Part shown: one piece after another, positions 11,301 to 21,017 of the stretch
Layout of the letters: every line of letters starts with the position of its first letter
Position numbering within the stretch: position 1 is the first letter of the stretch
Notes under the pieces: model-generated
Told to the model about the DNA's origin: nothing
What the model saw: the letters and a program-made list of their open reading frames with translations, nothing else
Database searches by the model: none
Assembly: GCA_902768785.1 (NCBI GenBank)
Contig: CACXMM010000042.1
Span: 1 to 42,591, forward strand
Direction of reading: 5' to 3'
Source: an uncultured Prevotellaceae bacterium
Lineage (GTDB): Bacteria > Bacteroidota > Bacteroidia > Bacteroidales > Bacteroidaceae
Length of the DNA stretch: 42,591 nucleotides
Program-made: the position numbers and the translations under genes

Positions 11301-12694
11301 ATAGCGAGATGGGCGAGCGTGACTGTCAGATGGTGGTGAGCCGTTTGGCTGAGGTGCGCTTTGTTGATCCGCATACCAATATCGTGCTTTCTACGATGAA
11401 CGTCCCCTACGGTTCTTCTCTCTATTTCAAGGCAGGAAGTACTGTGAAGAAGGGTGATATGGTGGCACGTTGGGACCCGTTCAATGCCGTCATCGTGACC
11501 GAATATGCTGGTACGTTGAAGTTCAAGGATGTGGTAGAGGGTAGTACTTATAAGGCTGAGACCGATGAGACTACCGGTCTTACCGAGAAGATCATTACCG
11601 AAACCCGTGATAAGAGTCTGGTGCCAACCTGTGACATCATCGGTGCCGATGGTGAGGTGATCGGAACCTATATCTTCCCTGTGGGAGGACACGTGGTCGT
11701 TGAGGATGGTCAGACCGTGAAGACAGGTACCACTCTGGTGAAGATTCCGCGTACTGTTGCTAAGGGTGGTGATATCACTGGTGGTCTGCCTCGTGTCACT
11801 GAGTTGTTCGAGGCCCGTAACCCGTCGAACCCTGCTGTCGTCTCTGAGATCGACGGTGAGGTGACCATGGGTAAGGTGAAACGTGGTAACCGTGAGATTA
11901 TCGTTACCTCCAAGACAGGTGATCAGCGTAAGTATCTGGTATCTCTCTCTAAGCAGATCCTGGTACAGGAGCATGATGCCGTACGTGCTGGCACACCGCT
12001 CTCCGACGGTGTCATCACTCCGAACGATATTCTGGCCATCAAGGGTCCGACTGCTGTTCAGGAGTATATCGTGAACGAGGTACAGGATGTGTATCGTCTG
12101 CAGGGTGTGAAGATCAACGATAAGCACTTCGAGATCATCGTTCGTCAGATGATGCGTAAGGTACAGATCAATGATCCGGGTGACACCATCTTCCTGGAGC
12201 AGGAGGTGGTTGACAAACTCGACTTCTCTGAGGAGAACGATCGTATCTGGGGTAAGAAGGTGGTTGTCGATGCCGGCGACTCCGAGGTACTCAAGGCTGG
12301 TCAGATTATCTCTGCACGTAAGTTACGCGATGAGAACTCCATGCTGAAGCGCCGCGACCTCCGCATCGTACAGGTGCGTGATGCCGTTCCCGCCACTTCT
12401 ACGCAGATCCTGCAGGGTATCACCCGTGCGGCATTGCAGACCAAGAGCTTCATGTCGGCTGCTTCCTTCCAGGAGACGACGAAGGTGCTCAATGAGGCTG
12501 CTATCCGCGGTAAGATGGATACCCTCGAGGGTATGAAGGAGAATGTGATCTGCGGTCACCTTATCCCTGCTGGTACAGGTCTTCGTGAGTTTGATAAGAT
12601 CATCGTTGGCTCCAAGGAGGAATATGAGCGTATTCAGGCCAATCGCAAGAATGTGCTCGACTTCTCCGAGAAGGAAGCTGTGTTAGAGGAGTAA
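8360..12694 (+). CDS. rpoC: DNA-directed RNA polymerase subunit beta-prime
   Basis: The catalytic beta-prime subunit of RNA polymerase has 1444 residues. The N-terminal zinc ribbon has cysteines at 66, 68, 81 and 84. The catalytic NADFDGDQM motif starts at residue 479, with magnesium-binding Asp at 481, 483 and 485. The bridge helix/trigger loop region ([18 protein letters not shown]) is near residue 930. It is the last gene of the rpo operon and is followed by a hairpin terminator. The reading frame is intact throughout. Confidence 0.98.
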   Translation: MAFKKDSKIKSNFTKITIGLASPEEILESSFGEVTKPETINYRTYKPERDGLFCERIFGPTKDYECACGKYKRIRYKGIVCDRCGVEVTEKKVRRERTGHIELVVPVAHIWYFRSLPNKIGYLLGVPTKKLDAVIYYEKYIVIKPGVMEGKKDAEGMEVNGSHQMDLLSEDEYIEIMDSLPQGNEYLDDSDPNKFIAKMGAEAIYQLLVGLDLDSLSYELRDRANSDSSQQRKTEALKRLQVVEAFRSSKDINRPEWMIMKIIPVTPPELRPLVPLDGGRFATSDLNDLYRRVIIRNNRLKRLMEIKAPEVILRNEKRMLQEAVDSLFDNSRKSSAVKSDSNRPLKSLSDSLKGKQGRFRQNLLGKRVDYSARSVIVVGPELKMGECGLPKLMAAELYKPFIIRKLIERGIVKTVKSAKKIVDRREPVIWDILENVMKGHPVLLNRAPTLHRLGIQAFQPKLIEGKAIQLHPLACTAFNADFDGDQMAVHLPLSNEAVLEAQILMLQSHNILNPANGAPITVPSQDMVLGLYYITKIRPGAKGEGLTFYGPEEAIIAHNEGKCDLHAQVKVVVKDINENGEYYNHMVETSVGRVIVNGIIPDEVGYVNTIISKKSLRDIIANVIKHVGFAEACEFLDGIKNLGYRMAYLAGLSFNLDDIIIPKEKEELVQKGNDEVQAITDNYNMGFITDNERYNQVIDAWTHVNNRLGEVLLKQMTEADQGFNAVYMMLDSGARGSKDQIKQLAGMRGLMAKPQKAGAEGRGTIENPILSNFKEGMSVLEYFISTHGARKGLADTAMKTADAGYLTRRLVDVSHDVIITEEDCGTLRGLVCTALKNGDETISTLYERILGRVSVHDIINPTTGEKIISAGEEITESVAQAIEDSPIESVEIRSVLTCESKKGVCMKCYGRNLATQRMVQKGEAVGVIAAQAIGEPGTQLTLRTFHAGGVAGNAAANASIVAKNDSRLEFDELRAVPFTEDSEMGERDCQMVVSRLAEVRFVDPHTNIVLSTMNVPYGSSLYFKAGSTVKKGDMVARWDPFNAVIVTEYAGTLKFKDVVEGSTYKAETDETTGLTEKIITETRDKSLVPTCDIIGADGEVIGTYIFPVGGHVVVEDGQTVKTGTTLVKIPRTVAKGGDITGGLPRVTELFEARNPSNPAVVSEIDGEVTMGKVKRGNREIIVTSKTGDQRKYLVSLSKQILVQEHDAVRAGTPLSDGVITPNDILAIKGPTAVQEYIVNEVQDVYRLQGVKINDKHFEIIVRQMMRKVQINDPGDTIFLEQEVVDKLDFSEENDRIWGKKVVVDAGDSEVLKAGQIISARKLRDENSMLKRRDLRIVQVRDAVPATSTQILQGITRAALQTKSFMSAASFQETTKVLNEAAIRGKMDTLEGMKENVICGHLIPAGTGLREFDKIIVGSKEEYERIQANRKNVLDFSEKEAVLEE

Positions 12695-12727
12695 TCCCCA
12701 CGAATAGATCAACAAATAGATCAACAT

Positions 12728-12755
12728 AAAGGGCTGCCATATTTGGCGGCCCTTT
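12728..12755 (+). terminator. Terminator after rpoC
   Basis: AAAGGGC-TGCC (12728-12738) pairs with GGCG-GCCCTTT (12745-12755), with one G-T pair and a 6-nt ATATTT loop. It closes the rpo operon and lies between rpoC and the convergent LRR gene. The following T-tract is short (CCCTTTATTC), so efficiency is uncertain. Confidence 0.8.
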
Positions 12756-12821
12756 ATTCGTGATCTGTGGCAGTTGCTTCATTTGATGATTACCCCCTGC
12801 CATTGGTAATCTGAATGCCTT

Positions 12822-15032
12822 TTATTGGAGTATTGTTTTTATCGTACAGTTGCCTTTTTTCACGATGACGACGGATCCAGGCTTGGTGCGGTTCCCAGGA
12901 ACCACTTTCGTGCCGTTGATTGAATAGACGGTAGTAGCAGGACTGTCTTGCTTTGCGTTTTCGATGGTGGTGGCGATATCAGGAAGAGGACCGGGAGCAG
13001 TTCCGATTGCCTGGATTCGATAGAACTTATGCCAGTCTTCTTCGGTTCCTTTAAAAAGCTTCACTTTTGATGGGAGAACGTAGAGCACAGCATCCCAGTA
13101 AGTAGTCCTTTCGAACACGTCCTCTCCTAACCTCGGTACCTTAGTAGTTCGGCAAGTCACATTGTTTAGAGCCGTACATCCTTCAAAGGCATAGTCGCCA
13201 ATGCTTTCAAAATCAGGATTCATTATTAATATTTCGGTAAGCGAGGTGCAACCGCTGAATGCTCCTGCCTCAATAGTTTTTGTTGCATACGGAAGCTCAA
13301 ATGACTTTAACGACGTACATTCACTGAACGAATAGTAGGGAATAGTTGTCAATGACGCAAAGATTTCCACTTCCTCGAGGGCTGAGCATCCTTCGAAAGC
13401 ATAGTACCCTATATTTTTCAACGTTGAGGGCAGCGTGATATCCTTCAGTTTAGAGCACCCCGAGAGAGCACCGTCACCCATTTCTTCCAAACTTGTGGTA
13501 TGAAATTCTTCCATATTTTTACAATTCATGAAAGCATCCAAACCGATTACCTTCACGGATGAAGGTAACGTCATGAGTGTGAGACCATAGCAGTGAGAAA
13601 AAGCAGATTCTCCGATTCGTGTGATGGTTTGGGTATTAGGGAATGTAAATGCTTTCAGGCTTGTGCATTGACAGAACACATAATCATCAATCTCTGTCAC
13701 ATTTGCTTGGAATTTGATGGATTCCAAACCGGTGCAGTAGAAGAAGGCTCTTTTCCCAATGGATGTCACAGAAGGTGGAACATAAATATCCTTTAGACTG
13801 CGACATTCGCTAAAAGCTTTCTCCCCAATAGAAGTCAGGTAAGATTTTAAAGAAATGGACTCCAGACTGCGGCATTTTTCAAAAGCACTATTTTTGATGG
13901 TGGTGACGATCGGAGCGATTTGGACAGAAGTCAGACTGGTGCATCCATAGAACAAAAGCTTTTCAATAACCGTCACTCCCTGAATGTCTGCCGTCTTGAG
14001 ATTAGTACAGTTCTCGAAGGCGCCTCTCTCTATTGTTTGCACGCTTTGTGGTGCTGTGATGGAGGTTAGACCCGTACAATTGGCGAAGGCGAAGTTTGCA
14101 ATGGTATTCACCAAGAAAGGTCTGGTTTTATAGTAGGCTTCTCTTGGGATAGTAATGTCTCCATGATAGGTAGCTTCCCCTTCATTGCCATTGGATATCA
14201 CGGTGGCTGTCCTGTTTAAATAGGACAGGTTATAGGTTAGGCCATTTATTGTTTTCTTTTCATGGGTAGGTCCACTGCTCTGGATGTTCTTGAATCCACA
14301 CCATGGGAAAGGGTACTCATTATAGTCAGGATAGGCGAAGGCGGAAACATGCAGGATACCGTTATTGATCGTTGTGGGACTGAAACTGTTATCCTGTGCA
14401 CTTGGCTCTACATCGGCATTACAATAAACGTTAAGTAACTTCGAGCAGCCAGCGAAGGCATATTCACCGATGCTTTGGGTGGTACTGGGCAGCGTGACGG
14501 ATGAGAGGTTGGTGCAATTATAAAAAGCTTTATCTCCAATAGTTAAAACACCGTTGGGAATTGTAATGGAGGAAAGGCTCGTGCAACCTGAAAAGGCCTC
14601 ATAATTAATATCTTTCAGTGATGAAGAAAGCGTAACTGTTTTCAGCTTCGTACAGTCCTGGAAGACATTCGTACCAAAAGTCTCCACAGAGTTAGGAATC
14701 GTGATGGATGTGAGACTTGTACATCCAGCGAAAGCCATTTTTCCTATGCTTTTTACAGAATTGGGAATGGTGACAGAGGTAAGGTTTGAACAATTAGAGA
14801 AAGCAACATTGTGAATTCTGTTCACAGTATATGTCTTATTGGCATAAGTGAAGGAGGAAGGGATGGAAATATTACCCGTATAGGGTGACGAGCCGTTTGT
14901 CAACTCGGCCTTTAGGTTCTGAGTGTCCAAGTAATACCAGAAGTCGCCAACTCCTGTTATGGTTGTTCCGTAGTCGGCTAAGACAGTAAGATGCACAAAA
15001 GCTAACATGAATAAGGTTATAGTCTTTTTCAT
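12822..15032 (-). CDS. BspA-type leucine-rich repeat secreted protein
   Basis: A 736-residue protein that starts with a signal peptide (MKKTITLFMLAFVHLTVLA, cleavage likely near residue 19). Most of the rest is BspA/Treponema-type LRR_5 repeats of about 23 residues, with the pattern CTSLTSITIPNSVxxIGxxAF. The repeats form two blocks (about 60-200 and 310-670) separated by a non-repeat linker. The C-terminus has a short tail VYSINGTKV...GSVVIVKKG, similar to tails on many secreted Prevotella/Bacteroides proteins. BspA proteins are surface-exposed and have been linked to adhesion. The specific ligand is unknown. It is transcribed toward rpoC and diverges from the LRR gene at 15267. Confidence 0.9.
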   Translation of the reverse strand: MKKTITLFMLAFVHLTVLADYGTTITGVGDFWYYLDTQNLKAELTNGSSPYTGNISIPSSFTYANKTYTVNRIHNVAFSNCSNLTSVTIPNSVKSIGKMAFAGCTSLTSITIPNSVETFGTNVFQDCTKLKTVTLSSSLKDINYEAFSGCTSLSSITIPNGVLTIGDKAFYNCTNLSSVTLPSTTQSIGEYAFAGCSKLLNVYCNADVEPSAQDNSFSPTTINNGILHVSAFAYPDYNEYPFPWCGFKNIQSSGPTHEKKTINGLTYNLSYLNRTATVISNGNEGEATYHGDITIPREAYYKTRPFLVNTIANFAFANCTGLTSITAPQSVQTIERGAFENCTNLKTADIQGVTVIEKLLFYGCTSLTSVQIAPIVTTIKNSAFEKCRSLESISLKSYLTSIGEKAFSECRSLKDIYVPPSVTSIGKRAFFYCTGLESIKFQANVTEIDDYVFCQCTSLKAFTFPNTQTITRIGESAFSHCYGLTLMTLPSSVKVIGLDAFMNCKNMEEFHTTSLEEMGDGALSGCSKLKDITLPSTLKNIGYYAFEGCSALEEVEIFASLTTIPYYSFSECTSLKSFELPYATKTIEAGAFSGCTSLTEILIMNPDFESIGDYAFEGCTALNNVTCRTTKVPRLGEDVFERTTYWDAVLYVLPSKVKLFKGTEEDWHKFYRIQAIGTAPGPLPDIATTIENAKQDSPATTVYSINGTKVVPGNRTKPGSVVIVKKGNCTIKTILQ

Positions 15033-15072
15033 TTTTGTAATGATTATGTTAATATTAGCATGAGTTCGATGA

Positions 15073-15080
15073 CAAAGATA
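15073..15080 (-). promoter_or_regulatory. Possible -7 promoter element for the minus-strand LRR gene
   Basis: CAAAGATA on the + strand reads TATCTTTG on the minus strand, which matches the Bacteroidota TAnnTTTG element. It lies about 41 bp before the start codon at 15032. No good TTG element is seen about 20 bp further upstream. Confidence 0.55.
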
Positions 15081-15204
15081 CGGAATTTTTTTGTATGGCG
15101 GAAGATTTCTTCAAGTTTTTTGATGCAATGATGTTAAAATACTGGTATTCTATATTTTAAATGCGTCGAACTCTCGTTATTTAGTCATTTTTCCTTACTT
15201 ATTC

Positions 15205-15235
15205 TTGCAACTTTCAAGATTATTACTTATCTTTG
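15205..15235 (+). promoter_or_regulatory. Promoter for the plus-strand LRR gene
   Basis: TTG at 15205-15207 and TATCTTTG (TAnnTTTG) at 15228-15235 are separated by 20 bp, the usual Bacteroidota spacing. The start codon is at 15267, giving a leader of about 25 nt. Confidence 0.75.
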
Positions 15236-15266
15236 CGACAGATTCTATAACCAAAAATTAAACAAT

Positions 15267-17669
15267 ATGGAAAAGAGGAAACTACAACCCATGATGAGGG
15301 CGTTGGTGGCAATGGTGTTGCTGCTATGCGCCGGAGTGATGCCAGCTGCGGCGGAATCCTATGGCTTGAAGATAGCGGGAGTAGAAATCACCTCTGACAA
15401 TGTCAATGATATTGAGGGGGCTGTGGCAGCCAAGGGTGATGGCTGTGAGGCGCACGGCGTTACCTACGATCCTGTTAAACATGAACTCCATCTTGACAAT
15501 GCTACTATTATTGCCAAGGGTTATGGCGTCTCAGCAATCGCCGCGAACAATGTACCCATTTCTGGCAGTCAGGCGTTCTGTGTTTATATGAAAGGTGTGA
15601 ACACCCTTGAGTCAGAGTATATAACTATCTTTTGCTGCAATAACCTGTCTTTCTATAACGATATGATGTTTGTCCAAGACCGGCCGCAACTGAAGATTAA
15701 ATCCACAGGCTTGTCCGGTATAGAGATGATCAAGACAGATGGAAGCTTGGCGGCTTGTTCCATTAAGATTTTCAGTTCAGATGTGGAGATCCAAAGTGTT
15801 GCAACATGTATCAGCGGTTTCTATAATCCTTCGTCTCCAGATGATCCCACACCGCCACATTATATTGACATGGCTGTCTATCAGGGTAGCTCCATTGATG
15901 CCGTGACCACCAGTGCAAATGCCAACCCTACGCTGTTTTCTTATATGAGACAAATACGAAAGGCAGCATCGGTTATCCAGGTTACTCCTATAACAGCAAA
16001 ATGGAATACAGACCTGAATGCTTTCTATGAGGGAGATGTGGTTGTCTATCCCAAGCATTACCGATTGTCAGATGTCCTCTCCTTTAAGGATGACGCAGTG
16101 GAGCAGATCTGTCTGAGCCGGTGGGATGAGAACAGCGATGGCAAAATTGACAACGTGGAGGTGAGAAAGATCGCTTCCCTCGGTGATGCCTTCCGTAACA
16201 ACACAACCGTCACTTCTTTCTATGAACTGGGTTATTTCCAGGGAATTAGAACGATGGATACCCATTCTATCCTCAATTGTCCGAATCTGAAGGAGGTGCT
16301 GATACCAGGTACAGTGAAGACCATCTCCAGCTATGCTATTAGTAATGTGCCCATCGAAGGTATTTATTTCGGAGACAATGTGGAAGAAATCCACGACTTC
16401 GCTTTCTTTGAGTGTAAGCAGTTGAAGTCCATTTCCATAAGCAGTGGCGCAAAGTTGAGAACAATCGGCAGCAATGCTTTTTCTGATGCTCCACTCACCT
16501 CACTCTCCCTCCCTTCCTGTTTAGAGTCCATCGGACAATATGCTTTCTCAGATAACTGTCTTTCCACTCTGGTGTTGCCAGCCACGGTGAATAGTATCGG
16601 TCAGTATGCGTTCCAGCAGCCAAGTCTGACGGAAAGTTGCTTGAAGACGATTGTGGTTGAGGGGGAAACTCCAGCAACGATCGGTGAGAACTGCTTTGGT
16701 AATAACCTCAGTCCTGATGCGGTGATCTATGTGCCTGACGGACTCGTTCAAACTTATAAAACGGCATGGCCGCAGTATGCTGCCTATATCAAGAGCCGCG
16801 TTACCTATCCTATCGAGATTGCCGGTATTCGACTGGCAGAAGACAATATCGATCCAGAAACCGGGGCTTTCAGCTATAATGACGGTACGGGTAAACGATA
16901 TGTGGAAGGAGTGCGCTACGTGCCATCTACCCATACCCTCTACTTGGACGATGGTAACATTATTGCAACCAGCGACCTCTACAACTGCGGAATCTACACG
17001 GATTCCGATCAGCCCCTCCACATCGTGATGACAGGCAATTGTCAGATCATTGGCGACGTGGGTATCAATACGGCAGCGGGATTTACCATCGAGGGTGAAA
17101 CGGTGGCAGCTTACTTGATGATAAGTTCTCAGAAAACAGGTGTCATCGGTAAGAATACGGGTAGCACAACACCCAATAACTTGGTGTTTAAGAATTGTGA
17201 AGTGAGTATCAGAACCACAGATGGGCCCTGTATCAATGGCTATTACTGTGTGGATCCCGACAACCCGGATGATGACGAGTGGGGTATTAGCCCTAGAATG
17301 GTTGGTAAGTTGGTATGCCAGAAAGTGAATCTTGAACTCTCGGCTACTGGGTATAATGTCGTAAAACGAATTGGTGGTTATCATCAAACCGACTGTCATA
17401 TTACCTATCCCACGAGTGGAACCTTGGGCCTCGATCTCGAAAATGGCTTCATGATTAATACAGGCAGCGGAGACCAACCCATAAAAGACTATTTCAAGAT
17501 TGAGAGGAATCCGGAAAGCATCGCTACAGGTATCAGTGAGCTGACGGAGGAAGATAATAGCCGGTCGGGCTTCACGGAATGGTACACCATGGATGGCCGT
17601 AAGCTGAATGGTAAGCCTGCGAAGGCTGGCATCTACCTGATGAACGGCAGGAAGGTGGTGGTGAAGTAA
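15267..17669 (+). CDS. Secreted protein with duplicated N/C domains around a BspA-type LRR core
   Basis: An 800-residue protein with a signal peptide (hydrophobic segment at residues 11-29, AAA before residue 30). A domain at about 31-200 has SYGLKIAGVEIT and GVTYDPVKHELHLDN. It recurs at about 514-700 as YPIEIAGIRLA and GVRYVPSTHTLYLDD, so the protein contains an internal duplication. Between the copies is an EF-hand/dockerin-like loop, DENSDGKIDNVE, at about 287-298. LRR_5-like repeats (GxxVEEIxDFAFFxC) occupy about 330-500. The C-terminus GIYLMNGRKVVVK matches the tail found on many secreted Bacteroidota proteins. It is probably a surface protein. No enzymatic motif was seen, and the duplicated domain was not recognised. 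Confidence 0.88.
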   Translation: MEKRKLQPMMRALVAMVLLLCAGVMPAAAESYGLKIAGVEITSDNVNDIEGAVAAKGDGCEAHGVTYDPVKHELHLDNATIIAKGYGVSAIAANNVPISGSQAFCVYMKGVNTLESEYITIFCCNNLSFYNDMMFVQDRPQLKIKSTGLSGIEMIKTDGSLAACSIKIFSSDVEIQSVATCISGFYNPSSPDDPTPPHYIDMAVYQGSSIDAVTTSANANPTLFSYMRQIRKAASVIQVTPITAKWNTDLNAFYEGDVVVYPKHYRLSDVLSFKDDAVEQICLSRWDENSDGKIDNVEVRKIASLGDAFRNNTTVTSFYELGYFQGIRTMDTHSILNCPNLKEVLIPGTVKTISSYAISNVPIEGIYFGDNVEEIHDFAFFECKQLKSISISSGAKLRTIGSNAFSDAPLTSLSLPSCLESIGQYAFSDNCLSTLVLPATVNSIGQYAFQQPSLTESCLKTIVVEGETPATIGENCFGNNLSPDAVIYVPDGLVQTYKTAWPQYAAYIKSRVTYPIEIAGIRLAEDNIDPETGAFSYNDGTGKRYVEGVRYVPSTHTLYLDDGNIIATSDLYNCGIYTDSDQPLHIVMTGNCQIIGDVGINTAAGFTIEGETVAAYLMISSQKTGVIGKNTGSTTPNNLVFKNCEVSIRTTDGPCINGYYCVDPDNPDDDEWGISPRMVGKLVCQKVNLELSATGYNVVKRIGGYHQTDCHITYPTSGTLGLDLENGFMINTGSGDQPIKDYFKIERNPESIATGISELTEEDNSRSGFTEWYTMDGRKLNGKPAKAGIYLMNGRKVVVK

Positions 17670-17682
17670 TTCTTGCAAATTC

Positions 17683-18835
<1,153 letters not shown>

Positions 18836-18858
18836 TTCATCATTTAGAGTTCGTGAGT

Positions 18859-19170
18859 ATGGAAGATCAGAAAAATAACGGATTGCAGTTGGAACTGCCA
18901 CAGGATATTGCACAGGGTGAATATGCTAACTTCGCCATCATCACGCATAGCAGCAGTGATTTCGTGATCGACTTTGCCCGTGTGCTGCCCGGTGTGCCTA
19001 AGGCACAGGTGAGGAGTCGTGTCATCATGGCTCCCGAGCATGCCAAACGACTTCTGGGAGCATTGCAGGAGAATATCATGCGCTACGAACAGGAGTTCGG
19101 TACTATCCGCATTCCGAATCAGGGACCCAGAACGGCCACACCGTTCCCCATGGGCAAAGGTGAGGCATAA
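18859..19170 (+). CDS. DUF3467 family protein
   Basis: A 103-residue protein, counted from the ATG at 18859 (MEDQKNNGLQLELP). A GTG two codons upstream at 18853 is an alternative start. The core FAIITHSSSDFVIDFARVLPG and VRSRVIMAPEHAKRLLGAL match the small DUF3467 family as I remember it. The function is not established. In Bacteroidota I would expect it near rpoC and rpsL, and here the LRR genes and trpS lie between. No signal peptide or membrane segment is present. It ends before the repeat-rich spacer. Confidence 0.8.
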   Translation: MEDQKNNGLQLELPQDIAQGEYANFAIITHSSSDFVIDFARVLPGVPKAQVRSRVIMAPEHAKRLLGALQENIMRYEQEFGTIRIPNQGPRTATPFPMGKGEA

Positions 19171-19185
19171 TCATCACGCTTTTCT

Positions 19186-19220
19186 GACAAAGGGAGGCAT
19201 ATTCCTTCCCTTGGTTTGTC
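19186..19220 (+). terminator. Possible hairpin after the DUF3467 gene
   Basis: GACAAA (19186-19191) pairs with TTTGTC (19215-19220), and an inner GGGAGG/CCTTCCC arm has one bulge. It lies 16 bp after the stop codon. No clear T-tract follows, so terminator function is uncertain. Confidence 0.45.
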
Positions 19221-19275
19221 GGGATATTTGATGAAAATTTTCGTTTTCAAAATCAGGCCTAAAAAATTCGGATGC

Positions 19276-19490
19276 AAGTAAAGGCTACTTGGTTTGCAAG
19301 TAAAGGTTACTTTGAAGGCAAGCAAAGGTTGCTTTGAACCTAAGTAAAGGTTACTTTCACTCGTTCCTGACGTTTCTAACGATCGTTCCGCCGTCATCTA
19401 CAGGTCATTCCGCCGTCACTTTACCCCCTATAAGTGACGGCGGAACGTGTAATAGGTGCCGTCGGAACAGTTGTAAACGCCGTTCGGAAC
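19276..19490 (+). repeat. 22-bp-period ladder of short motifs (AAGTAA/TTACTT, then TTCCGCCGTC/GGAAC)
   Basis: Four palindromic units AAGTAA-AGG-TTACTT start at exactly 19276, 19298, 19320 and 19342. The third reads AAGCAA-AGG-TTGCTT, with changes in both arms that keep the palindrome. TTCC motifs continue in the same phase at 19364, 19386 and 19408. GGAAC motifs then end at 19446, 19468 and 19490, again 22 bp apart. A perfect 14-bp inverted repeat (19408-19421 with 19432-19445) joins the two orientations. No gene is present here. Confidence 0.9.
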
Positions 19491-19550
19491 AACCCTTAGA
19501 TGACGCTTCTTCGAAAATGAGTGGTTTCAACTTTTGAGGGTTCTTTGAGT

Positions 19551-19657
19551 CGCCTTCGGCGAGAAATCCAACAAAATCTAAACAAAATCTTACACATTCT
19601 GTTCTATTGAGTTGTTCGATTTTGATAAGATTTTGTTAGATTTCTGCCCGTAAGGGC
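19551..19657 (+). repeat. Palindromic intergenic element with two end hairpins
   Basis: The hairpin CGCC-TTC-GGCG is at 19551-19561. Next comes GAAATCCAACAAAATCT (19563-19579), which is inverted at 19628-19644 with one mismatch. The hairpin GCCC-GTAA-GGGC closes the unit at 19646-19657. A partial second copy (AACAAAATCTTA, about 19581-19592) sits inside the left arm. The whole could fold into one cruciform or RNA stem. Confidence 0.7.
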
Positions 19658-19693
19658 ATCCCAAGAAAGATCTTATAGTCCTTTTGCTTCACA

Positions 19694-19772
19694 AAAACGG
19701 CGTTTTCATCACCTAAAAACGTTGTTTTTGACCCCTAAAACCTATGTTTTTGGAGCCTAAAACCCTTGTTTT
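19694..19772 (+). repeat. 22-bp-period array of AAAAC-n3/4-GTTTT palindromes (copy 1)
   Basis: Four units occur, with the G of GTTTT at 19702, 19724, 19746 and 19768, exactly 22 bp apart. The C of AAAAC is at 19698, 19720, 19741 and 19763. The arms are conserved while the centres (GGC, GTT, CTAT, CCTT) and linkers vary. The same array type recurs at 40352-40451. Confidence 0.88.
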
Positions 19773-20247
19773 CTCAAGTCAAAAATGACGATTTATCACA
19801 ACGTACTCATTATCAGCAACTTACCAAACCTCGCGAGAATTGCGTTTTTTCGACCAAAAGGTCGGTTGTTCGTCAAAATAGCCAGGAATCGAGTTAATGT
19901 AAGTTAAACTGTAAAAATCGTTCACAAGATAATGGTGCTTGTCAGACTGGTAGTTTCTTTGACACTTTCTGGTTGTTGTTCAACAATGGTATCGCATGTT
20001 CAGCATGATCCACATGTCTCTCATGTTTCATATATTTCATATCATACGCTTTTATACCTTATTATATAATATATAGCTTGTGATGATGACTGGTCCCGCC
20101 CTCAACCCCGCCCCTACGATGGGCGAGGATTGTAAAATGCCATCGCTGTTACGTCAATATTTGTTAACGAAGTGTATATTTTGCAAAATTCCCCCTTGAA
20201 AGAGATTTTTATAATCTATATAATTAGGTGATTTCGTGGAAAGTTCG
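19773..20247. other. Gene-free stretch upstream of rpsL
   Basis: No coding region was recognised. The only clear structure is a small hairpin CGACC-AAAA-GGTCG at 19851-19864. The rest is AT-rich with scattered short repeats of CATGTTTCAT type near 20000-20050. It ends at the rpsL promoter. Confidence 0.6.
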
Positions 20248-20255
20248 TACCTTTG
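20224..20255 (+). promoter_or_regulatory. Promoter for the rpsL-rpsG-fusA-rpsJ group
   Basis: TACCTTTG (TAnnTTTG) is at 20248-20255, with TTAG at 20224-20227, 20 bp upstream, as a weak -33 element. The rpsL ATG is at 20338, giving a leader of about 75 nt. Confidence 0.75.
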
Positions 20256-20337
20256 CAGCCCGAAATAGTCCGCAGGGATTATAGTGCACATATTCGAATA
20301 TAAACAAAACAATATAAATATCTAAAAATTAAGTACA

Positions 20338-20712
20338 ATGCCTACTATTTCACAATTAGTAAGAAAAGGCAGAAAGGCGCTTGTTGACAAGACGCCCGCT
20401 CTGGACTCATGTCCCCAGCGTCGCGGTGTGTGTGTACGTGTGTACACCACAACCCCGAAGAAGCCTAATTCGGCAATGCGTAAAGTTGCCCGTGTTCGTT
20501 TGACAAACCAGAAGGAAGTGAACTCGTACATCCCGGGAGAGGGTCATAACCTTCAGGAGCACTCTATTGTTTTGGTGCGCGGTGGTCGTGTAAAGGATCT
20601 CCCTGGTGTACGTTACCACATCGTGCGCGGTACGTTGGATACTGCTGGTGTTGCTAACCGCACACAGCGTCGTTCTAAGTACGGAGCTAAGCGTCCGAAG
20701 CAGAAGAAGTAA
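20338..20712 (+). CDS. rpsL: 30S ribosomal protein S12
   Basis: S12 lies at the decoding centre and controls accuracy. The product has 124 residues. [10 protein letters not shown] (Lys at 41-42) and the second conserved loop [10 protein letters not shown] have the wild-type residues at the sites where streptomycin-resistance substitutions usually occur. It is the first gene of the str-type group, behind its own promoter. The 305-bp gap to rpsG is unusually long and structured. Confidence 0.98.
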   Translation: MPTISQLVRKGRKALVDKTPALDSCPQRRGVCVRVYTTTPKKPNSAMRKVARVRLTNQKEVNSYIPGEGHNLQEHSIVLVRGGRVKDLPGVRYHIVRGTLDTAGVANRTQRRSKYGAKRPKQKK

Positions 20713-21017
20713 GATCGAGTTGATGAGTTTGTGAGTTTTTGAGTTTATAAGTTGGCTCGGAGAAGAGCGTCGCTTACGACCAAAGACTCAGTGATGACGA
20801 ATAACTCAGAAACTCAAAAACTTAAAACTTTTACATTTAACCGTTTTGCTGGAGGAAGCTGCGATGAAGCGAGAGTAAAGGAAAAGATTCGTTTACCGAG
20901 TGTGAGCAGCTAAGCCGATAAAATCGGCAATTGTTAACAGGTTGAGTAAATGCTCTGGAGTGAGTGTTGAAGATATCAGAAAGAACAGCCCCATGCAGAA
21001 TTAATTTTCAAACAAAA
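20713..21017 (+). promoter_or_regulatory. Structured rpsL-rpsG spacer, candidate S7 autoregulatory leader
   Basis: The spacer contains a perfect 13-bp inverted repeat AGTTTTTGAGTTT (20734-20746 with 20810-20822). It also has an AGCTGC/GCAGCT stem (20857-20862, 20906-20911) and a tight hairpin GCCGAT-AAA-ATCGGC (20914-20928). No gene or TAnnTTTG promoter was found. In E. coli the S12-S7 spacer is the S7 repressor site. The same role here is an inference from position. Confidence 0.55.

Noticed and set aside
10988-12127. Long minus-strand open frame inside rpoC
   Set aside because: It is a shadow of the highly expressed rpoC codon usage. The translation is low in recognisable motifs, and rpoC itself is certain.
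16548-17678. Minus-strand open frame of 376 codons inside the LRR/duplicated-domain gene
   Set aside because: The plus-strand product has a signal peptide, repeats and a typical C-terminal tail. The minus-strand reading has none of these.
19276-19490. CRISPR array
   Set aside because: The period is only 22 bp, conserved parts are 13-15 bp palindromes, and 7-9 bp linkers are too short for spacers. No cas gene is present in the window.
19334-19537. Small open frame in the spacer before rpsL
   Set aside because: It runs through the 22-bp ladder, has no start context and resembles no protein.
20964-21017. Upstream start for rpsG adding 18 residues
   Set aside because: The added residues do not resemble S7, and the ATG at 21018 gives the conserved N-terminus and normal length.
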